NCBI RefSeq assembly: GCF_001665235.1
Contig: NZ_LZSC01000057.1
Span: forward strand, 248,001 to 312,000
DNA: 64,000 nt
Direction of reading: 5' to 3'
Origin: Mycobacterium sp. 1100029.7
GTDB taxonomy: Bacteria > Actinomycetota > Actinomycetes > Mycobacteriales > Mycobacteriaceae
The position numbers and the translations under genes were made by a program. This document shows positions 26,810-34,741 of the stretch, in pieces. The notes under the pieces are model-generated. The model saw only the letters and a program-made list of their open reading frames with translations, did not search any database and was not told the DNA's origin. Each line of letters opens with the position of its first letter. Position 1 is the stretch's first letter.

Positions 26810-27580
26810 TCAACCCGCCTCGATGGCGGCAACCGTTGCCGCAGCATCGGTCCCACAGATGCGCTGAAGGTTGACGGGGCCGGCGGCCACCAGATCGTCG
26901 ACGCGGCGCTTGAGGTCCCCCGACGAAAGATGGGCGTAGAGGTTTGCGCCAGGGCACGACGTTTGAGCTAGGTCACGGTGGCCCGCCAGCGTGCCGGAGG
27001 CGATATGAAACGTCTGCGTCGCCCACGCGAAGGCGAGAGCCGCGCCGTGCAGCTGGGCTTCGGAGACGACTTCCTTATCGAAGTCTCCTTCGCAGAGGAC
27101 CAGGAAGTGACCTGTCGTGTCGTAGTCGGTGGCGGTGTCGCCCGCGATCTGCGGCGTTCGCAACTCGTAGATGTTGCCGTCGCGGTCGATTCCGACGTGA
27201 TAAGCGATGTCGACCCAGCCCTGTTTGTCTTGGTGGTAGCGCTGATCCTGACGAAGGCGCTCTGGGGCGTTTCGGTTGTCTCCCAGGACAACGGCTTCGT
27301 GGTGCAGAGTCATGCGGGTGATCGTGTGAGGCCTGCCGCCGGCGCGGGCGGGGCGAGCACCCCACGCATCTCGACACAACATCACGGCCGAAGCGGTGCT
27401 GAGCGGAACTAAAGACGCGGTCGTCGAAGGCGGTGGCCGGAGTGGCTCGGTCACGGATTGTGAAGGCGCACAACCGCCTACGACCGTCAGAGCGCCTGCG
27501 CCACCTGCCAGTTGCAGCAGCCGGCGCCGACTGACGGCCGCACGGCCGATGTCATGGCCTGCAGGCGGAACGGCATCCAT
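26810..27580 (-). CDS. Tat-exported PGRP-type N-acetylmuramoyl-L-alanine amidase lipoprotein
   Basis: A 256-aa protein with a twin-arginine signal (SRRRLLQLAGGAG) ending in a lipobox (VVGGC, about residue 38). The PGRP/Amidase_2 domain has zinc ligands His in LHHEAV, His in GTLAGHRDL and Cys in TSCPG, and the conserved AYHVGIDRDG loop. It should cut the lactyl-L-Ala bond of peptidoglycan on the outside of the membrane. ATG 27580 gives the correct Tat signal. The adenylate cyclase gene follows after 6 nt, raising the possibility that wall turnover and cAMP signalling are linked. Confidence 0.85.
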   Translation of the reverse strand: MDAVPPAGHDIGRAAVSRRRLLQLAGGAGALTVVGGCAPSQSVTEPLRPPPSTTASLVPLSTASAVMLCRDAWGARPARAGGRPHTITRMTLHHEAVVLGDNRNAPERLRQDQRYHQDKQGWVDIAYHVGIDRDGNIYELRTPQIAGDTATDYDTTGHFLVLCEGDFDKEVVSEAQLHGAALAFAWATQTFHIASGTLAGHRDLAQTSCPGANLYAHLSSGDLKRRVDDLVAAGPVNLQRICGTDAAATVAAIEAG

Positions 27581-27671
27581 GAAAGAACACGATACGAACC
27601 GCTTAGGCCACTCGGGGTCTTTATGACACTTCCGCTCGGCGCGGATGGTAGTTGTACAAGCCGCACTTTGC

Positions 27672-28589
27672 TCATGCGAGAGCAGCCCGGACAAAATTGA
27701 TCGCGGCGGCGGAGCCCACGTCGTTTACATTGCCCAGTGCCGGCAGCTCGGCCGCGATGAACAGGTCGCCGATGGTGAGCTCGGTCGTCTGCCAGCCGGC
27801 ATCCTGCAACTCTGCGGTGACGTCGGTGTGCGCGCCAGGGTAGGTCAAATTCGCAATATCGAGGTCGAGTCCGTGCCGTCGCCAACCCTTGGTCATAAGC
27901 CGCGCTTGTTGCTGGTTTTCGTGTGAGATCCCGGCGGCAAGGCCAAAGTCAGCCGCAAGCCTGCTCCCCGATTCGCACAGCCAAAAAATGGAAGCCAGCA
28001 ACCGAACCTCTGCCACCGGTGGGAGATATCCGATAAGGAGCCCTTCCGCAACCCACGCAGTGGGTTGCGTCGGATCGAAGCCGACGTCCTGCAAAGCCGC
28101 CGGCCAGTCTTCGCGCAGGTCGATTCCGACGGTTTTCAAGGCCGCGGTGGGAGAGGCGCCAATGTCGGATAGCGTGCGAGTTTTGAACGCGATCACCTCG
28201 GGCTTGTCGATCTCGTACACCGTCGTCCCGGCCGGCCACTGCAGCCGATACGCGCGAGTGTCCAGCCCGGAAGCCAAGATCACCACCTGCCGCAGTCCCG
28301 CGTGGACCGCTTGATCAAGAAAATCGTCGAAGAACCAGGCTCGGGCGGCGAATATGTCGACCATCCGCGCAACTCCAGTGTCTTTCTCGATAATTTGCGA
28401 ATCAATTTCGCCACTGGCGAATCGAGTGAGGACGTCGACCCCGACGGCGCGGACCAGCGGTTCGGCGAACTGGTCGGTGATGACAGGTCGCGGTCTCCTA
28501 CTCGCCGCTGCTCGAGCCGAGGCGACCATAGTGGCAGTGACCCCTACACTACTGGCCAGATCCCATGCATCCTTGTCGGTTCGTGCCAT
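27672..28589 (-). CDS. TIGR00027-family SAM-dependent methyltransferase
   Basis: A 305-aa protein of the large mycobacterial TIGR00027/LCMT-like methyltransferase family. Signs are DQFAEPLVRAVG near residue 40, VVILASGLDTRAYRL (about 101-115, SAM motif I), VYEIDKPEVIAFK and WVAEGLLIGYLPP. Its substrate is unknown, as for most members of this expanded family. Start ATG 28589 faces the divergent SnoaL-like gene across 308 nt that contain two operator-like repeats. Confidence 0.85.
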   Translation of the reverse strand: MARTDKDAWDLASSVGVTATMVASARAAASRRPRPVITDQFAEPLVRAVGVDVLTRFASGEIDSQIIEKDTGVARMVDIFAARAWFFDDFLDQAVHAGLRQVVILASGLDTRAYRLQWPAGTTVYEIDKPEVIAFKTRTLSDIGASPTAALKTVGIDLREDWPAALQDVGFDPTQPTAWVAEGLLIGYLPPVAEVRLLASIFWLCESGSRLAADFGLAAGISHENQQQARLMTKGWRRHGLDLDIANLTYPGAHTDVTAELQDAGWQTTELTIGDLFIAAELPALGNVNDVGSAAAINFVRAALA

Positions 28590-28759
28590 CAGCTTCCCTT
28601 CATTAGATGCGGCGCCCTACACGCAAAGTTGTTGCAACCGAGCATTCTTCGCAGTTGATCGCAGCTCCTACCGGGTGTGCCACTCCCAAACACTCTGCAA
28701 CACATTGATTTCGAGCGTAGAGCCGACGCTAGGCCCCCTGACGTCGGGTTCACAAGGCG

Positions 28760-28777
28760 ATGTCCGATCACCGAACA
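28760..28777 (+). promoter_or_regulatory. Operator-like repeat, copy 1
   Basis: ATGTCCGATCACCGAACA, an imperfect dyad (TGTCCG ... CGAACA with 5-nt centre), matches copy 2 at 16 of 18 positions. The start-to-start distance is 59 nt. It lies 120 nt upstream of the SnoaL-like gene and 170 nt upstream of the divergent methyltransferase. A TetR- or IclR-type repressor site is a plausible reading. Confidence 0.5.
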
Positions 28778-28818
28778 ATTCGGCGATCGACACACCAAAT
28801 CGATTCGCGACCACGAAA

Positions 28819-28836
28819 ATGTCCGTTCACCGGACA
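28819..28836 (+). promoter_or_regulatory. Operator-like repeat, copy 2
   Basis: ATGTCCGTTCACCGGACA, containing the perfect dyad TGTCCG, TTCAC, CGGACA. It is 61 nt upstream of the GTG of the SnoaL-like gene, in a range where it could overlap the promoter. Confidence 0.5.
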
Positions 28837-28897
28837 TCGAATGGTCGGCCGGTCGGTCGCCGAATTATCGTAGGCGCCGAGGAAGGGACTGCAGACT

Positions 28898-29398
28898 GTG
28901 AATCGTGATGAAATGATTGACCTCTGGGAACGGCACACTCGTTACGAGTTCGAGCTCAAGGATGCCGATCAAGCCGTCTCGACCATGGTGGCGGATGCGT
29001 CGGTAATGCACGTCCCGACGATGAGTGGTGGGTTCGGTCGCGACGCCCTCCGCACCTACTACGCCGACAGCTTCATCCCTTCGACGCCGCCAGACACGAC
29101 GGTCGAGTTGCTGGCTCGTTCAGTCGGTGACGACGTGATCGTCGACGAGTGTCTGATGGCGCTGACTCACGACCGCGTGATTCCGCACCTCCTGCCTGGC
29201 GTCGCCCCCACCGGAAGAAGCTTGGAAGTCGTCTTCGTCGTCGTGGTGAAGTTTCGTGATTCGCTCATGCTCAGCGAGCGGCTGTACTGGGATCAGGCAC
29301 AGGTACTCGCCCAAGCCCGACTTATCGCAGGCAACCAATTACGCTTACCCGCGCTCGAAGAGGTAACGAGGTTGATGCGCGCCAGCGTCAGGCACTGA
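28898..29398 (+). CDS. SnoaL/NTF2-like protein
   Basis: A 166-aa protein with the cone-fold pattern of the SnoaL/NTF2 superfamily: N-terminal helix MIDLWERHTRYEFELKDADQ, then VSTMVADASVMHVPTMSGGFGRDALRTYY and a long beta-rich second half. Members include hydratases, isomerases and non-enzymes, so no reaction is given. Start GTG 28898 follows GGAAGGGA by about 15 nt. Two operator-like repeats precede it. A separate IclR-like regulator gene follows on the same strand. Confidence 0.65.
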   Translation: MNRDEMIDLWERHTRYEFELKDADQAVSTMVADASVMHVPTMSGGFGRDALRTYYADSFIPSTPPDTTVELLARSVGDDVIVDECLMALTHDRVIPHLLPGVAPTGRSLEVVFVVVVKFRDSLMLSERLYWDQAQVLAQARLIAGNQLRLPALEEVTRLMRASVRH

Positions 29399-29639
29399 GC
29401 AGGTCCGCAGCACCGCAGCAGGTGACCGAAACGTGGCGCCGGCAGGCAGCGACAAAATTCGTGGCGTTGGAATCAATTGTGCGACTGGGTTTTTGCGACC
29501 TGTCCGATGTGCACAAGTGACGACCGGCGGTCGACGTAATGCAATTTACGACTAACGGGGCGAGAATGGTATACGCCAGCCGGTGACCCCGTCGCATATC
29601 CGGGGCGTCAGAACGGCTCAGAGAGGCCACGACGAGCAC

Positions 29640-30326
29640 ATGAACACAGACATTTCCCCGAGCCAAGAACCCCGTGGTTTCCGCCGGATCCCAGGCGTTA
29701 TCGACAGTGCCTTCGCCCTCTTGGACTTGGTGGCAGAGTTACAGCCCGCACGTCTGGTGGATCTCAGCGCCGCCTCAGCAATGCCACACCCTACGGTGCA
29801 CCGGCTACTTCAGCAGTTGATACACGTCGGGGCGGTTCGGCGGGATGGGTCTCGATATTCGTTAGGGGCCAGTCTGCTCAGTCTTGGCGCCGCCGTGACA
29901 CCGTCGGCCCGGATGCGCATCGCGGCACGCCGACCTATGGCCGAGCTTGCCACCTTCACGGGGGCTTCGGTGAGCTTGTCGGCAAGCCTAGGTGGCAGTC
30001 CGGTTTACCTTGACACCTTCGATGCGTGCGCGCGAGTCAGATTCATCCCCAGGATCGGTGCGGCCGTACCCGCGGAAACGGCTCAAGGCCGCGCTCACGT
30101 CACCCGGTCGACGGCGATGGCGACGGCCGTCATCGATGCCGGACAGGTAGCCGTAGACCACAGTTGCGTCGCGGTCGGAATATCTATGGGGTCATCCGTT
30201 ATCGGAGTTGTGTCGACAATGATCGCGGAACCCAAACCATCGGCACGCATGTTCGCCGGCACCCGTCGGGCGGCTGAAATAATCACCAAAGCCATTAACG
30301 GAACACCCTTTCGGGATGATCAGTAA
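29640..30326 (+). CDS. IclR-family transcriptional regulator
   Basis: A 228-aa protein. The N-terminal winged helix-turn-helix is PGVIDSAFALLDLVAE ... ARLVDLSAASAMPHPTVHRL ... RRDGSRYSLG (about residues 16-80). A shortened effector domain follows (ASVSLSASLGGSPVYLDTF; VGISMGSSVIGVVSTM). It is somewhat shorter than the usual 250 residues. ATG 29640 is chosen because upstream residues do not match the family. It is a candidate for binding the operator-like repeats at 28760-28836, but no direct evidence links them. Confidence 0.7.
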   Translation: MNTDISPSQEPRGFRRIPGVIDSAFALLDLVAELQPARLVDLSAASAMPHPTVHRLLQQLIHVGAVRRDGSRYSLGASLLSLGAAVTPSARMRIAARRPMAELATFTGASVSLSASLGGSPVYLDTFDACARVRFIPRIGAAVPAETAQGRAHVTRSTAMATAVIDAGQVAVDHSCVAVGISMGSSVIGVVSTMIAEPKPSARMFAGTRRAAEIITKAINGTPFRDDQ

Positions 30327-30436
30327 GACTTCGCAGGATCGTTGGATGGCAAGCGAAGGCGCCAAGCCACCAGAAATTGAAACCGATTCTCTAATAACCT
30401 ATCTGGCTTCTACTCTGCTTGTGGTACCGATGGTAA

Positions 30437-31927
30437 CTAAAGTCCCAGGGCGCGCGCCGCTGCCGTTGCTACCTCACCCCGCAGACTCGACATCGGTGGA
30501 CTGCCCCGCACATGAATCGAATTCGAAAGCAGCACAACGTATGTATTGGAGCCGGGGTCCATCCACACTGAGGTTCCGGTGAAACCGGTATGGCCAAAGC
30601 TTCCGATCGGGAAGACCACGCCCCGCGCGGTGGAGTCGGCGGTATCGATATCCCAGCCGAAGCCGCGCAGGTTTTCACCCGTGATCGCCGGGTAGCGCGG
30701 AGCGAGCAGCGGGTCCGTCACGTTCGGGGTGGTTGCAATGGCCGCTCGGGCCGCGGCATTCGCTGCCTCAAGTTGTTGGGCGCTGTGTCCCGGCTGCTGC
30801 GGACTGGTCATCGTTTCCAGAGTCGTTCGCATCAAAGGGAATACACTCGGGCGGCCCGCGAGACGATCGAGCAGGGCCTGCGCGAAGATGCTGACGTCGT
30901 GAGCCGTCGAGAACACGCCGGCATGCCCGGCCACTCCGCCCATGCGCCGCGCCGTCGTGTCCTGCACGGTGCCCCGAAGCAGGCGATCGAGATCGGGGTT
31001 CGTGCTCGGATCGGCTCTGCCCTCTTCGTCACGAGCCGTCGGCGCAATACGCGGCAAGTCGCCGACGCTCCAAGTACCCGCGGGACACGCGCCGGGCCCC
31101 CTGCCGTTCGGCGCGGGCGCCCAGGCAATCGCGGCTCCTATGGTGCTGTGCGGACCGCATGCTTTGGCCGGCGGAAGGTAGCGGGTGTCTGTCATGCCGA
31201 GCGGATCGAACACCTGCCTTTGAACGTAGACGTCTAGGGCTTCACCGGTGACTTCCTCGATCAGGGCGCCAAGCAGGACGAAGTTGATATCGGAATATTC
31301 GTAACCCGCACCGGGACCCGAATCCAGCGGGGTGGTGAGCGCGCGATGGATACCTTCTGCTTGATCGGCCCGATCCAGTCCCCAAGGATCTGCGAGGTTG
31401 ACGTCCCCCGGTTCGCCGGAGGTGTGCGTCAGCAACATCCGAACGGTCACCTGCGCGCGCCGGGGATCGCTGGCCCTGTTGAAGTCAGGCAGGTACCGCT
31501 GCACGGGATCGTCGAACGCAACTTTGCCTTGCTCGAAGAGCTGCATGACCGCAGTCGCGGTTGCCAGGCTTTTCGTCAGCGACGCCAAGTCGAAGATCGT
31601 GTCCTCGGTCATCGCCTCCGCGGGCGCGGGCGAACCGTCTAGCCCGGGCTCCCCCGCAACTTTGCGCGAGCCGTAAGCCCGATGGAAGGCGACCTTTCCG
31701 CCGTGCCCGATCACCGCCACTGCACCGGGCAGCCTGTTCGCCGCGATCGCGTCACCGATCAGCTCGGACACTTCGGCGAAATCGGACCCCGCAGCCGCGG
31801 CGGGTGCCTGTGCTGTGGGTCCACCGCCGCCGCTCACCGCGTTGTGCACTGCGCCGCCCTGCGAGCAAGCGGCGACGAGCGCAAGAACGACGGTCCCGGC
31901 CGCGATGGCCTGGTGCCGAGAGCGCAT
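30437..31927 (-). CDS. Serine hydrolase / beta-lactamase-fold lipoprotein
   Basis: A 496-aa penicillin-binding-protein-fold protein. A signal peptide ends in a lipobox (VAACS, about residue 22), then a Gly/Ala/Pro linker. Catalytic motifs are SLTK (SxxK, about residue 116), YSDIN (YxN-like) and HTGFTG (KTG-like). It resembles EstB/class C-type serine hydrolases; beta-lactamase activity should not be assumed. ATG 31927 gives the standard signal; a GTG at 31942 is possible. It is exported and membrane anchored. Confidence 0.8.
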   Translation of the reverse strand: MRSRHQAIAAGTVVLALVAACSQGGAVHNAVSGGGGPTAQAPAAAAGSDFAEVSELIGDAIAANRLPGAVAVIGHGGKVAFHRAYGSRKVAGEPGLDGSPAPAEAMTEDTIFDLASLTKSLATATAVMQLFEQGKVAFDDPVQRYLPDFNRASDPRRAQVTVRMLLTHTSGEPGDVNLADPWGLDRADQAEGIHRALTTPLDSGPGAGYEYSDINFVLLGALIEEVTGEALDVYVQRQVFDPLGMTDTRYLPPAKACGPHSTIGAAIAWAPAPNGRGPGACPAGTWSVGDLPRIAPTARDEEGRADPSTNPDLDRLLRGTVQDTTARRMGGVAGHAGVFSTAHDVSIFAQALLDRLAGRPSVFPLMRTTLETMTSPQQPGHSAQQLEAANAAARAAIATTPNVTDPLLAPRYPAITGENLRGFGWDIDTADSTARGVVFPIGSFGHTGFTGTSVWMDPGSNTYVVLLSNSIHVRGSPPMSSLRGEVATAAARALGL

Positions 31928-31990
31928 GGTCCCAGTGTCCACAACGAGGGTGATCTGCGGAAATCGCCACGGTGAATGCCGACCCGCAGA

Positions 31991-31996
31991 TAAACT
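31991..31996 (+). promoter_or_regulatory. Candidate -10 box of a leaderless transcript
   Basis: TAAACT ends 8 nt before the ATG of the 42-residue peptide. There is no ribosome-binding site between them, which is the layout of mycobacterial leaderless genes. Inferred only. Confidence 0.3.
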
Positions 31997-32004
31997 CGCC
32001 AGCT

Positions 32005-32133
32005 ATGGCCAGGGGGAAGAAGATCTTGTTAGCGCTGATACTCGCGTTCGCCGTCTCGGCGTCGACGTCGGCCTGCAATCCGATCGTCACGATACCCAGC
32101 TGCCCCGCAGGCGGCGGCCCCATCGGCTGCTGA
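32005..32133 (+). CDS. 42-residue exported Cys-containing peptide
   Basis: A short gene with a textbook signal sequence: MARGKK, then a hydrophobic ILLALILAFAV core, then TSAC (lipobox-like) at residues 21-24. The mature part is only about 19 residues, rich in Pro/Gly with two further Cys, ending IGC. Lack of a Shine-Dalgarno and a -10-like box 8 nt upstream suggest a leaderless mRNA. It is divergent from the serine hydrolase gene (77 nt) and nearly abuts the convergent Thr-Ser-Pro protein (12 nt). Function unknown; could be a tiny lipoprotein. Confidence 0.5.
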   Translation: MARGKKILLALILAFAVSASTSACNPIVTIPSCPAGGGPIGC

Positions 32134-32145
32134 TCGGATCAGTGC

Positions 32146-32325
32146 CTAAGGGCTCGTCGACGTCGCGGGACTCGTTGGCGTCGTAGAACGCGTTGGCGTC
32201 GCAGAACTGGATGGCGTCGCACGACTCGTCGGCGTCGCAGGACTCGACGTTGGACTCACCGGGCTCGTAGGGCTCGTAGGGCTGGTCGGGCTCGTAGGAC
32301 TCGTCGGGCTTGTCGGAGCAGTCGT
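32146..32325 (-). repeat. 9-nt tandem repeat tract encoding Thr-Ser-Pro
   Basis: On the plus strand the unit reads ctcgtaggg or variants (ctcgtcggg, ctcgtagga), repeated over about 180 nt in frame with the secreted protein. Sequence decay increases toward the gene's 3' end (TSR, SSS, RST variants). It is a candidate site of slippage-driven length variation between strains. Confidence 0.7.
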
Positions 32326-32583
32326 CGGTGTCGTGCTCGCAAGGCCCGGCCCTTCCCCACACCAGTCCGCCACGTCTTTCGAATACTGCTCGAGAGGTGG
32401 CGGACAACGCTGCCCCGGCGGGAAATTGGCCCCGGCGTTGAGCAGATCGCAGGGCACATAGACCTGCTTACCCTTGGGAGTGTTGGTCAGACACTTCGTC
32501 GGCGGCTCGCCATGGGCCTCGACGGGAATGATGGCGACCGCCACCATCGCGCCGAGCACCCACGCAAGACGGCGGTAGGTCAT
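32146..32583 (-). CDS. Secreted protein with Thr-Ser-Pro repeat tail
   Basis: A 145-aa protein. It has a signal peptide (about residues 1-25, ending VEAHG), then a short domain with four Cys (KCLTN, VPCDLLN, QRCPPP, DWCGEG) common to small mycobacterial secreted proteins. A C-terminal low-complexity tail of about 60 residues consists of TSP/TSPT repeats and their decay products. Such tails are often O-mannosylated in mycobacteria (established for Thr/Pro-rich exported proteins). ATG 32583 is used because upstream in-frame sequence has no signal peptide. Confidence 0.65.
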   Translation of the reverse strand: MTYRRLAWVLGAMVAVAIIPVEAHGEPPTKCLTNTPKGKQVYVPCDLLNAGANFPPGQRCPPPLEQYSKDVADWCGEGPGLASTTPTTAPTSPTSPTSPTSPTSPTSPVSPTSSPATPTSRATPSSSATPTRSTTPTSPATSTSP

Positions 32584-32659
32584 CGAGGCTCCTCGTTCAC
32601 GGGCTGCGGCGCCGGGCGTGCACAATCTGACAGCCAACGTACGACGACTATAAGGCCGC

Positions 32660-33058
32660 TCAACTGGGGACTCGAAATTCCTTTCGCTCCTGGAGCTCTT
32701 CGTCGGTGACCCGTTCGAGCATCGGGCGCCCCGGCGTGCAGAACAGGGTGAGGACAAAGCTGCACGGGATGTCAGCGCGGTTGTTGGCGTCCTGATAGTG
32801 GATCACGTCGCCGCCGGCTCCCCAGAACGCGTCTCCTGCGCGGAGCACGCGTGGTGGTTCGCCCTCGATCTCGAACAACATCTCCCCGTCGATCATGTAG
32901 CCGAATCCAGGGCCGCCGGGTAGGCGGTGTGGCGGATAGCCGGGCGCCCCCGGAGGATGGCTGATCAGGACAGTCAATACGTGGGCATTCTCAGGAATCG
33001 CCGCTGACCGTACTTCTTGGACCACCGTCATCGTCGATCCCGGTTCGGATTCAGTCAT
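32660..33058 (-). CDS. Cupin-domain protein
   Basis: A 132-aa single-cupin protein. PGYPPHRLPGGPGFGYMIDGEM is motif 1, and LRAGDAFWGAGGDVIHYQDA covers the later strand with a His. The metal-ligand set is incomplete compared with G(X)5HXH(X)3,4E(X)6G, so metal binding is uncertain. The ATG lies within the last 8 nt of the upstream NmrA-like gene, so they are translationally coupled. It may be the third gene of the operator-A operon. Confidence 0.7.
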   Translation of the reverse strand: MTESEPGSTMTVVQEVRSAAIPENAHVLTVLISHPPGAPGYPPHRLPGGPGFGYMIDGEMLFEIEGEPPRVLRAGDAFWGAGGDVIHYQDANNRADIPCSFVLTLFCTPGRPMLERVTDEELQERKEFRVPS

Positions 33059-33815
33059 GATTGCCGCGGTCGGAGCGTGCGTCGATCCAGTCGGAGTAGC
33101 GAGTAGTGAAGATGGTCGCGTTTTCGGCGGGCGCGAGGGTCTGATCGTCGATCAACGCCCCGAAGTATGGCGCCTGGGCGTCGGTCACGACTTGACGTCG
33201 ATCACCATGGGCAGCCAGGCCAGTGCGGACAAAGTCATCCATGCCCATTGCTTCGGGTCCAGCGATCTCCGTTATTCCGTTGATGGGGCCTGCGACGGCC
33301 GTGCGTGCCACAGCGGTCGCGACATCGTCGGCCGCGATAGGACGGAACAACGCGTGGGGCAACCGGACCACGCCGCCGTCAGTCGCGGAATCGGCCAGGC
33401 CGACAGCGAACTCGTAGAACGGAGTCGCCCGCACGATCGAATAGGGTCGGCCCGAATCCCTGATCAGGTGCTCCTGCGCTGCTTTCGCGCTGTTGTAGCC
33501 GCTATCGGGCATCGCCTCCGCTCCCACTACCGACAACGCCACATGGTGTTCGACTCCCGCTTCCCGTTCGGCAGCGAGAAGATTCGCGGTCGTGGTCGTG
33601 AAGAAGTGCATTACCGGGTCATCGTCGAACACCGGTGAATCGGCAACATCGACAACGACATTCGCACCGGCGACCGCGTTGGCGAGGCCTTCGCCGGTCA
33701 GTGAATCGACACCCGATCGGCGTGAGGCGGTGACTACCTCGTGTCCCTGCGCGCAGAGTTTGTTCACTACTTTCGAGCCGATCAATCCATGACCGCCCAT
33801 GACTACGATCTTCAC
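33051..33815 (-). CDS. NmrA-like NAD(P)-binding atypical SDR
   Basis: A 254-aa protein with MKIVVMGGHGLIGSKVVNKL (GxxGxxG, residues 7-13) and the NADP-type basic TASRR after strand 2. It has the atypical active-site region SGYNSAKAAQEHLI and HHVALSVVGAEAM, as in NmrA/quinone-reductase-like SDRs (QorB type). It may reduce quinones or act as a redox sensor. It follows the SDR at 33971-34741 after 155 nt and is coupled to the cupin gene. Confidence 0.75.
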   Translation of the reverse strand: MKIVVMGGHGLIGSKVVNKLCAQGHEVVTASRRSGVDSLTGEGLANAVAGANVVVDVADSPVFDDDPVMHFFTTTTANLLAAEREAGVEHHVALSVVGAEAMPDSGYNSAKAAQEHLIRDSGRPYSIVRATPFYEFAVGLADSATDGGVVRLPHALFRPIAADDVATAVARTAVAGPINGITEIAGPEAMGMDDFVRTGLAAHGDRRQVVTDAQAPYFGALIDDQTLAPAENATIFTTRYSDWIDARSDRGNHD

Positions 33816-33825
33816 GATGTCCCTT

Positions 33826-33942
33826 TCAGAGTTGCGGTTGACCGATGCTGGCCGCCGATCTGCTTGATCCGCTACCGAATTGGTTCACCGGAAACTTCAC
33901 GCCGAAGCGATCGCACAGCTCGGGGATACTGTCGGCATCCAT
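33826..33942 (-). CDS. Possible 38-residue small ORF
   Basis: A minus-strand frame from ATG 33942 with GGAG directly upstream encodes a short hydrophilic peptide (ELCDRFGVKFPVNQFGSG core). It lies between the SDR and the NmrA-like gene. It has no known family and might instead be leader sequence or a gene remnant. Confidence 0.2.
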   Translation of the reverse strand: MDADSIPELCDRFGVKFPVNQFGSGSSRSAASIGQPQL

Positions 33943-33970
33943 CTCCAGTTCGTATCGCGCACAGAGGCTG

Positions 33971-34741
33971 TCAGTTGCGGCCGGCCATGACGCCGCCGTC
34001 GACGTTGAGGATCGCGCCGGTAACCCAGCTGGCCGCATCGGAGAGCAGGTACGTGACGGCGTTGGCAACGTCGGCAGGCGTGCCGACTCGGCCCAAAGGA
34101 TGAAGCGGTGCGAAAGCGTCGAGCGTGGCGTCGATCTCGTCCTTCGGGACCCACCGTTCAAGAGCGGGAGTTTTCACGGCGGCCGGCGCCACCGCGTTGA
34201 CTCGTATCTGGTGCCCAGCCAGCTCGATGGCCAGGTTATGGGTGAGTGCATGCAGGCCGGCTTTCTGCATCGAGTGCCCACACGATGGCGTCACACCGAG
34301 CGCCTGATGTGCCCACATGCTGCCGATGTTGACGATCGAGCCGCCCTCGCCGCGGGCGACCATGCCCGCAACGACCGTCTGCGTCAGGAAGAACAGGGCA
34401 TGGTTGAGCTCCATGTAGGAGTCGTAGTCTCGCGAGTCATACGCGAGAAATGCCTTCGGGATGAAGAAACCGGCGGCGTTGACCAGCAGTGTCGCGTCGC
34501 TGTGATCGTCGGACAGTACCCGCCGCACATCCGCTATCGCCGCACGATCCGTCAACTCGGCGGCGATGCCCCAGGCTGCGCCGCGCCGGCTCGTCAGCGC
34601 TGCGACGGTGTCGTCGACACGCGCTTTCGAGCGTCCGACGACGACCGCGCTCCCGCCGTGGTCGACGATGTCGATCGCAACCTGTCGGCCCATACCCGCA
34701 CTGCCGCCGACGACGACGACCTTCTTGCCCTCGAAATGCAT
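33971..34741 (-). CDS. SDR paralogue with His in place of the catalytic Tyr
   Basis: A 256-aa classical SDR. GGSAGMGRQVAIDI (about residues 12-25) is the cofactor motif, VVGRSKARV follows strand 2, and SIVNIGSM holds the catalytic Ser. At the YxxxK position it reads HSMQK; the codon is CAC, one base from TAC. Its close paralogue at 57115-57885 reads YSMQK. The C-terminus NVDGGVMAGRN is nearly identical in both. Loss of Tyr usually abolishes normal SDR catalysis, so this copy may be a scaffold, a sensor or altered enzyme. Operator A lies 152 nt upstream. Confidence 0.85.
   Translation of the reverse strand: MHFEGKKVVVVGGSAGMGRQVAIDIVDHGGSAVVVGRSKARVDDTVAALTSRRGAAWGIAAELTDRAAIADVRRVLSDDHSDATLLVNAAGFFIPKAFLAYDSRDYDSYMELNHALFFLTQTVVAGMVARGEGGSIVNIGSMWAHQALGVTPSCGHSMQKAGLHALTHNLAIELAGHQIRVNAVAPAAVKTPALERWVPKDEIDATLDAFAPLHPLGRVGTPADVANAVTYLLSDAASWVTGAILNVDGGVMAGRN

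Larger units (their letters stand above)
28590..28897. other. Divergent intergenic region with operator-like repeats
   Basis: No gene is supported here. Plus-strand open frames that cross it are shadows of the methyltransferase. It contains the two direct repeats listed separately and an inverted repeat at 28765-28789 (CGATCaCCGAA, 3-nt loop, TTCGGcGATCG) that overlaps the first of them. Confidence 0.5.

Noticed and set aside
28354..28908. 184-codon plus-strand open frame
   Set aside because: It lies mostly antisense to the methyltransferase, has no family signal, and arises from high-GC codon bias.
30437..31927. Serine hydrolase YSD in place of YSN as an unusual active site
   Set aside because: Asp at this position is common in related esterase/beta-lactamase-fold proteins, so it is not remarkable.
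32146..32325. Regular repeats taken as a CRISPR array
   Set aside because: Units are 9 nt, in frame with a signal-peptide protein, with no spacers and no cas genes.
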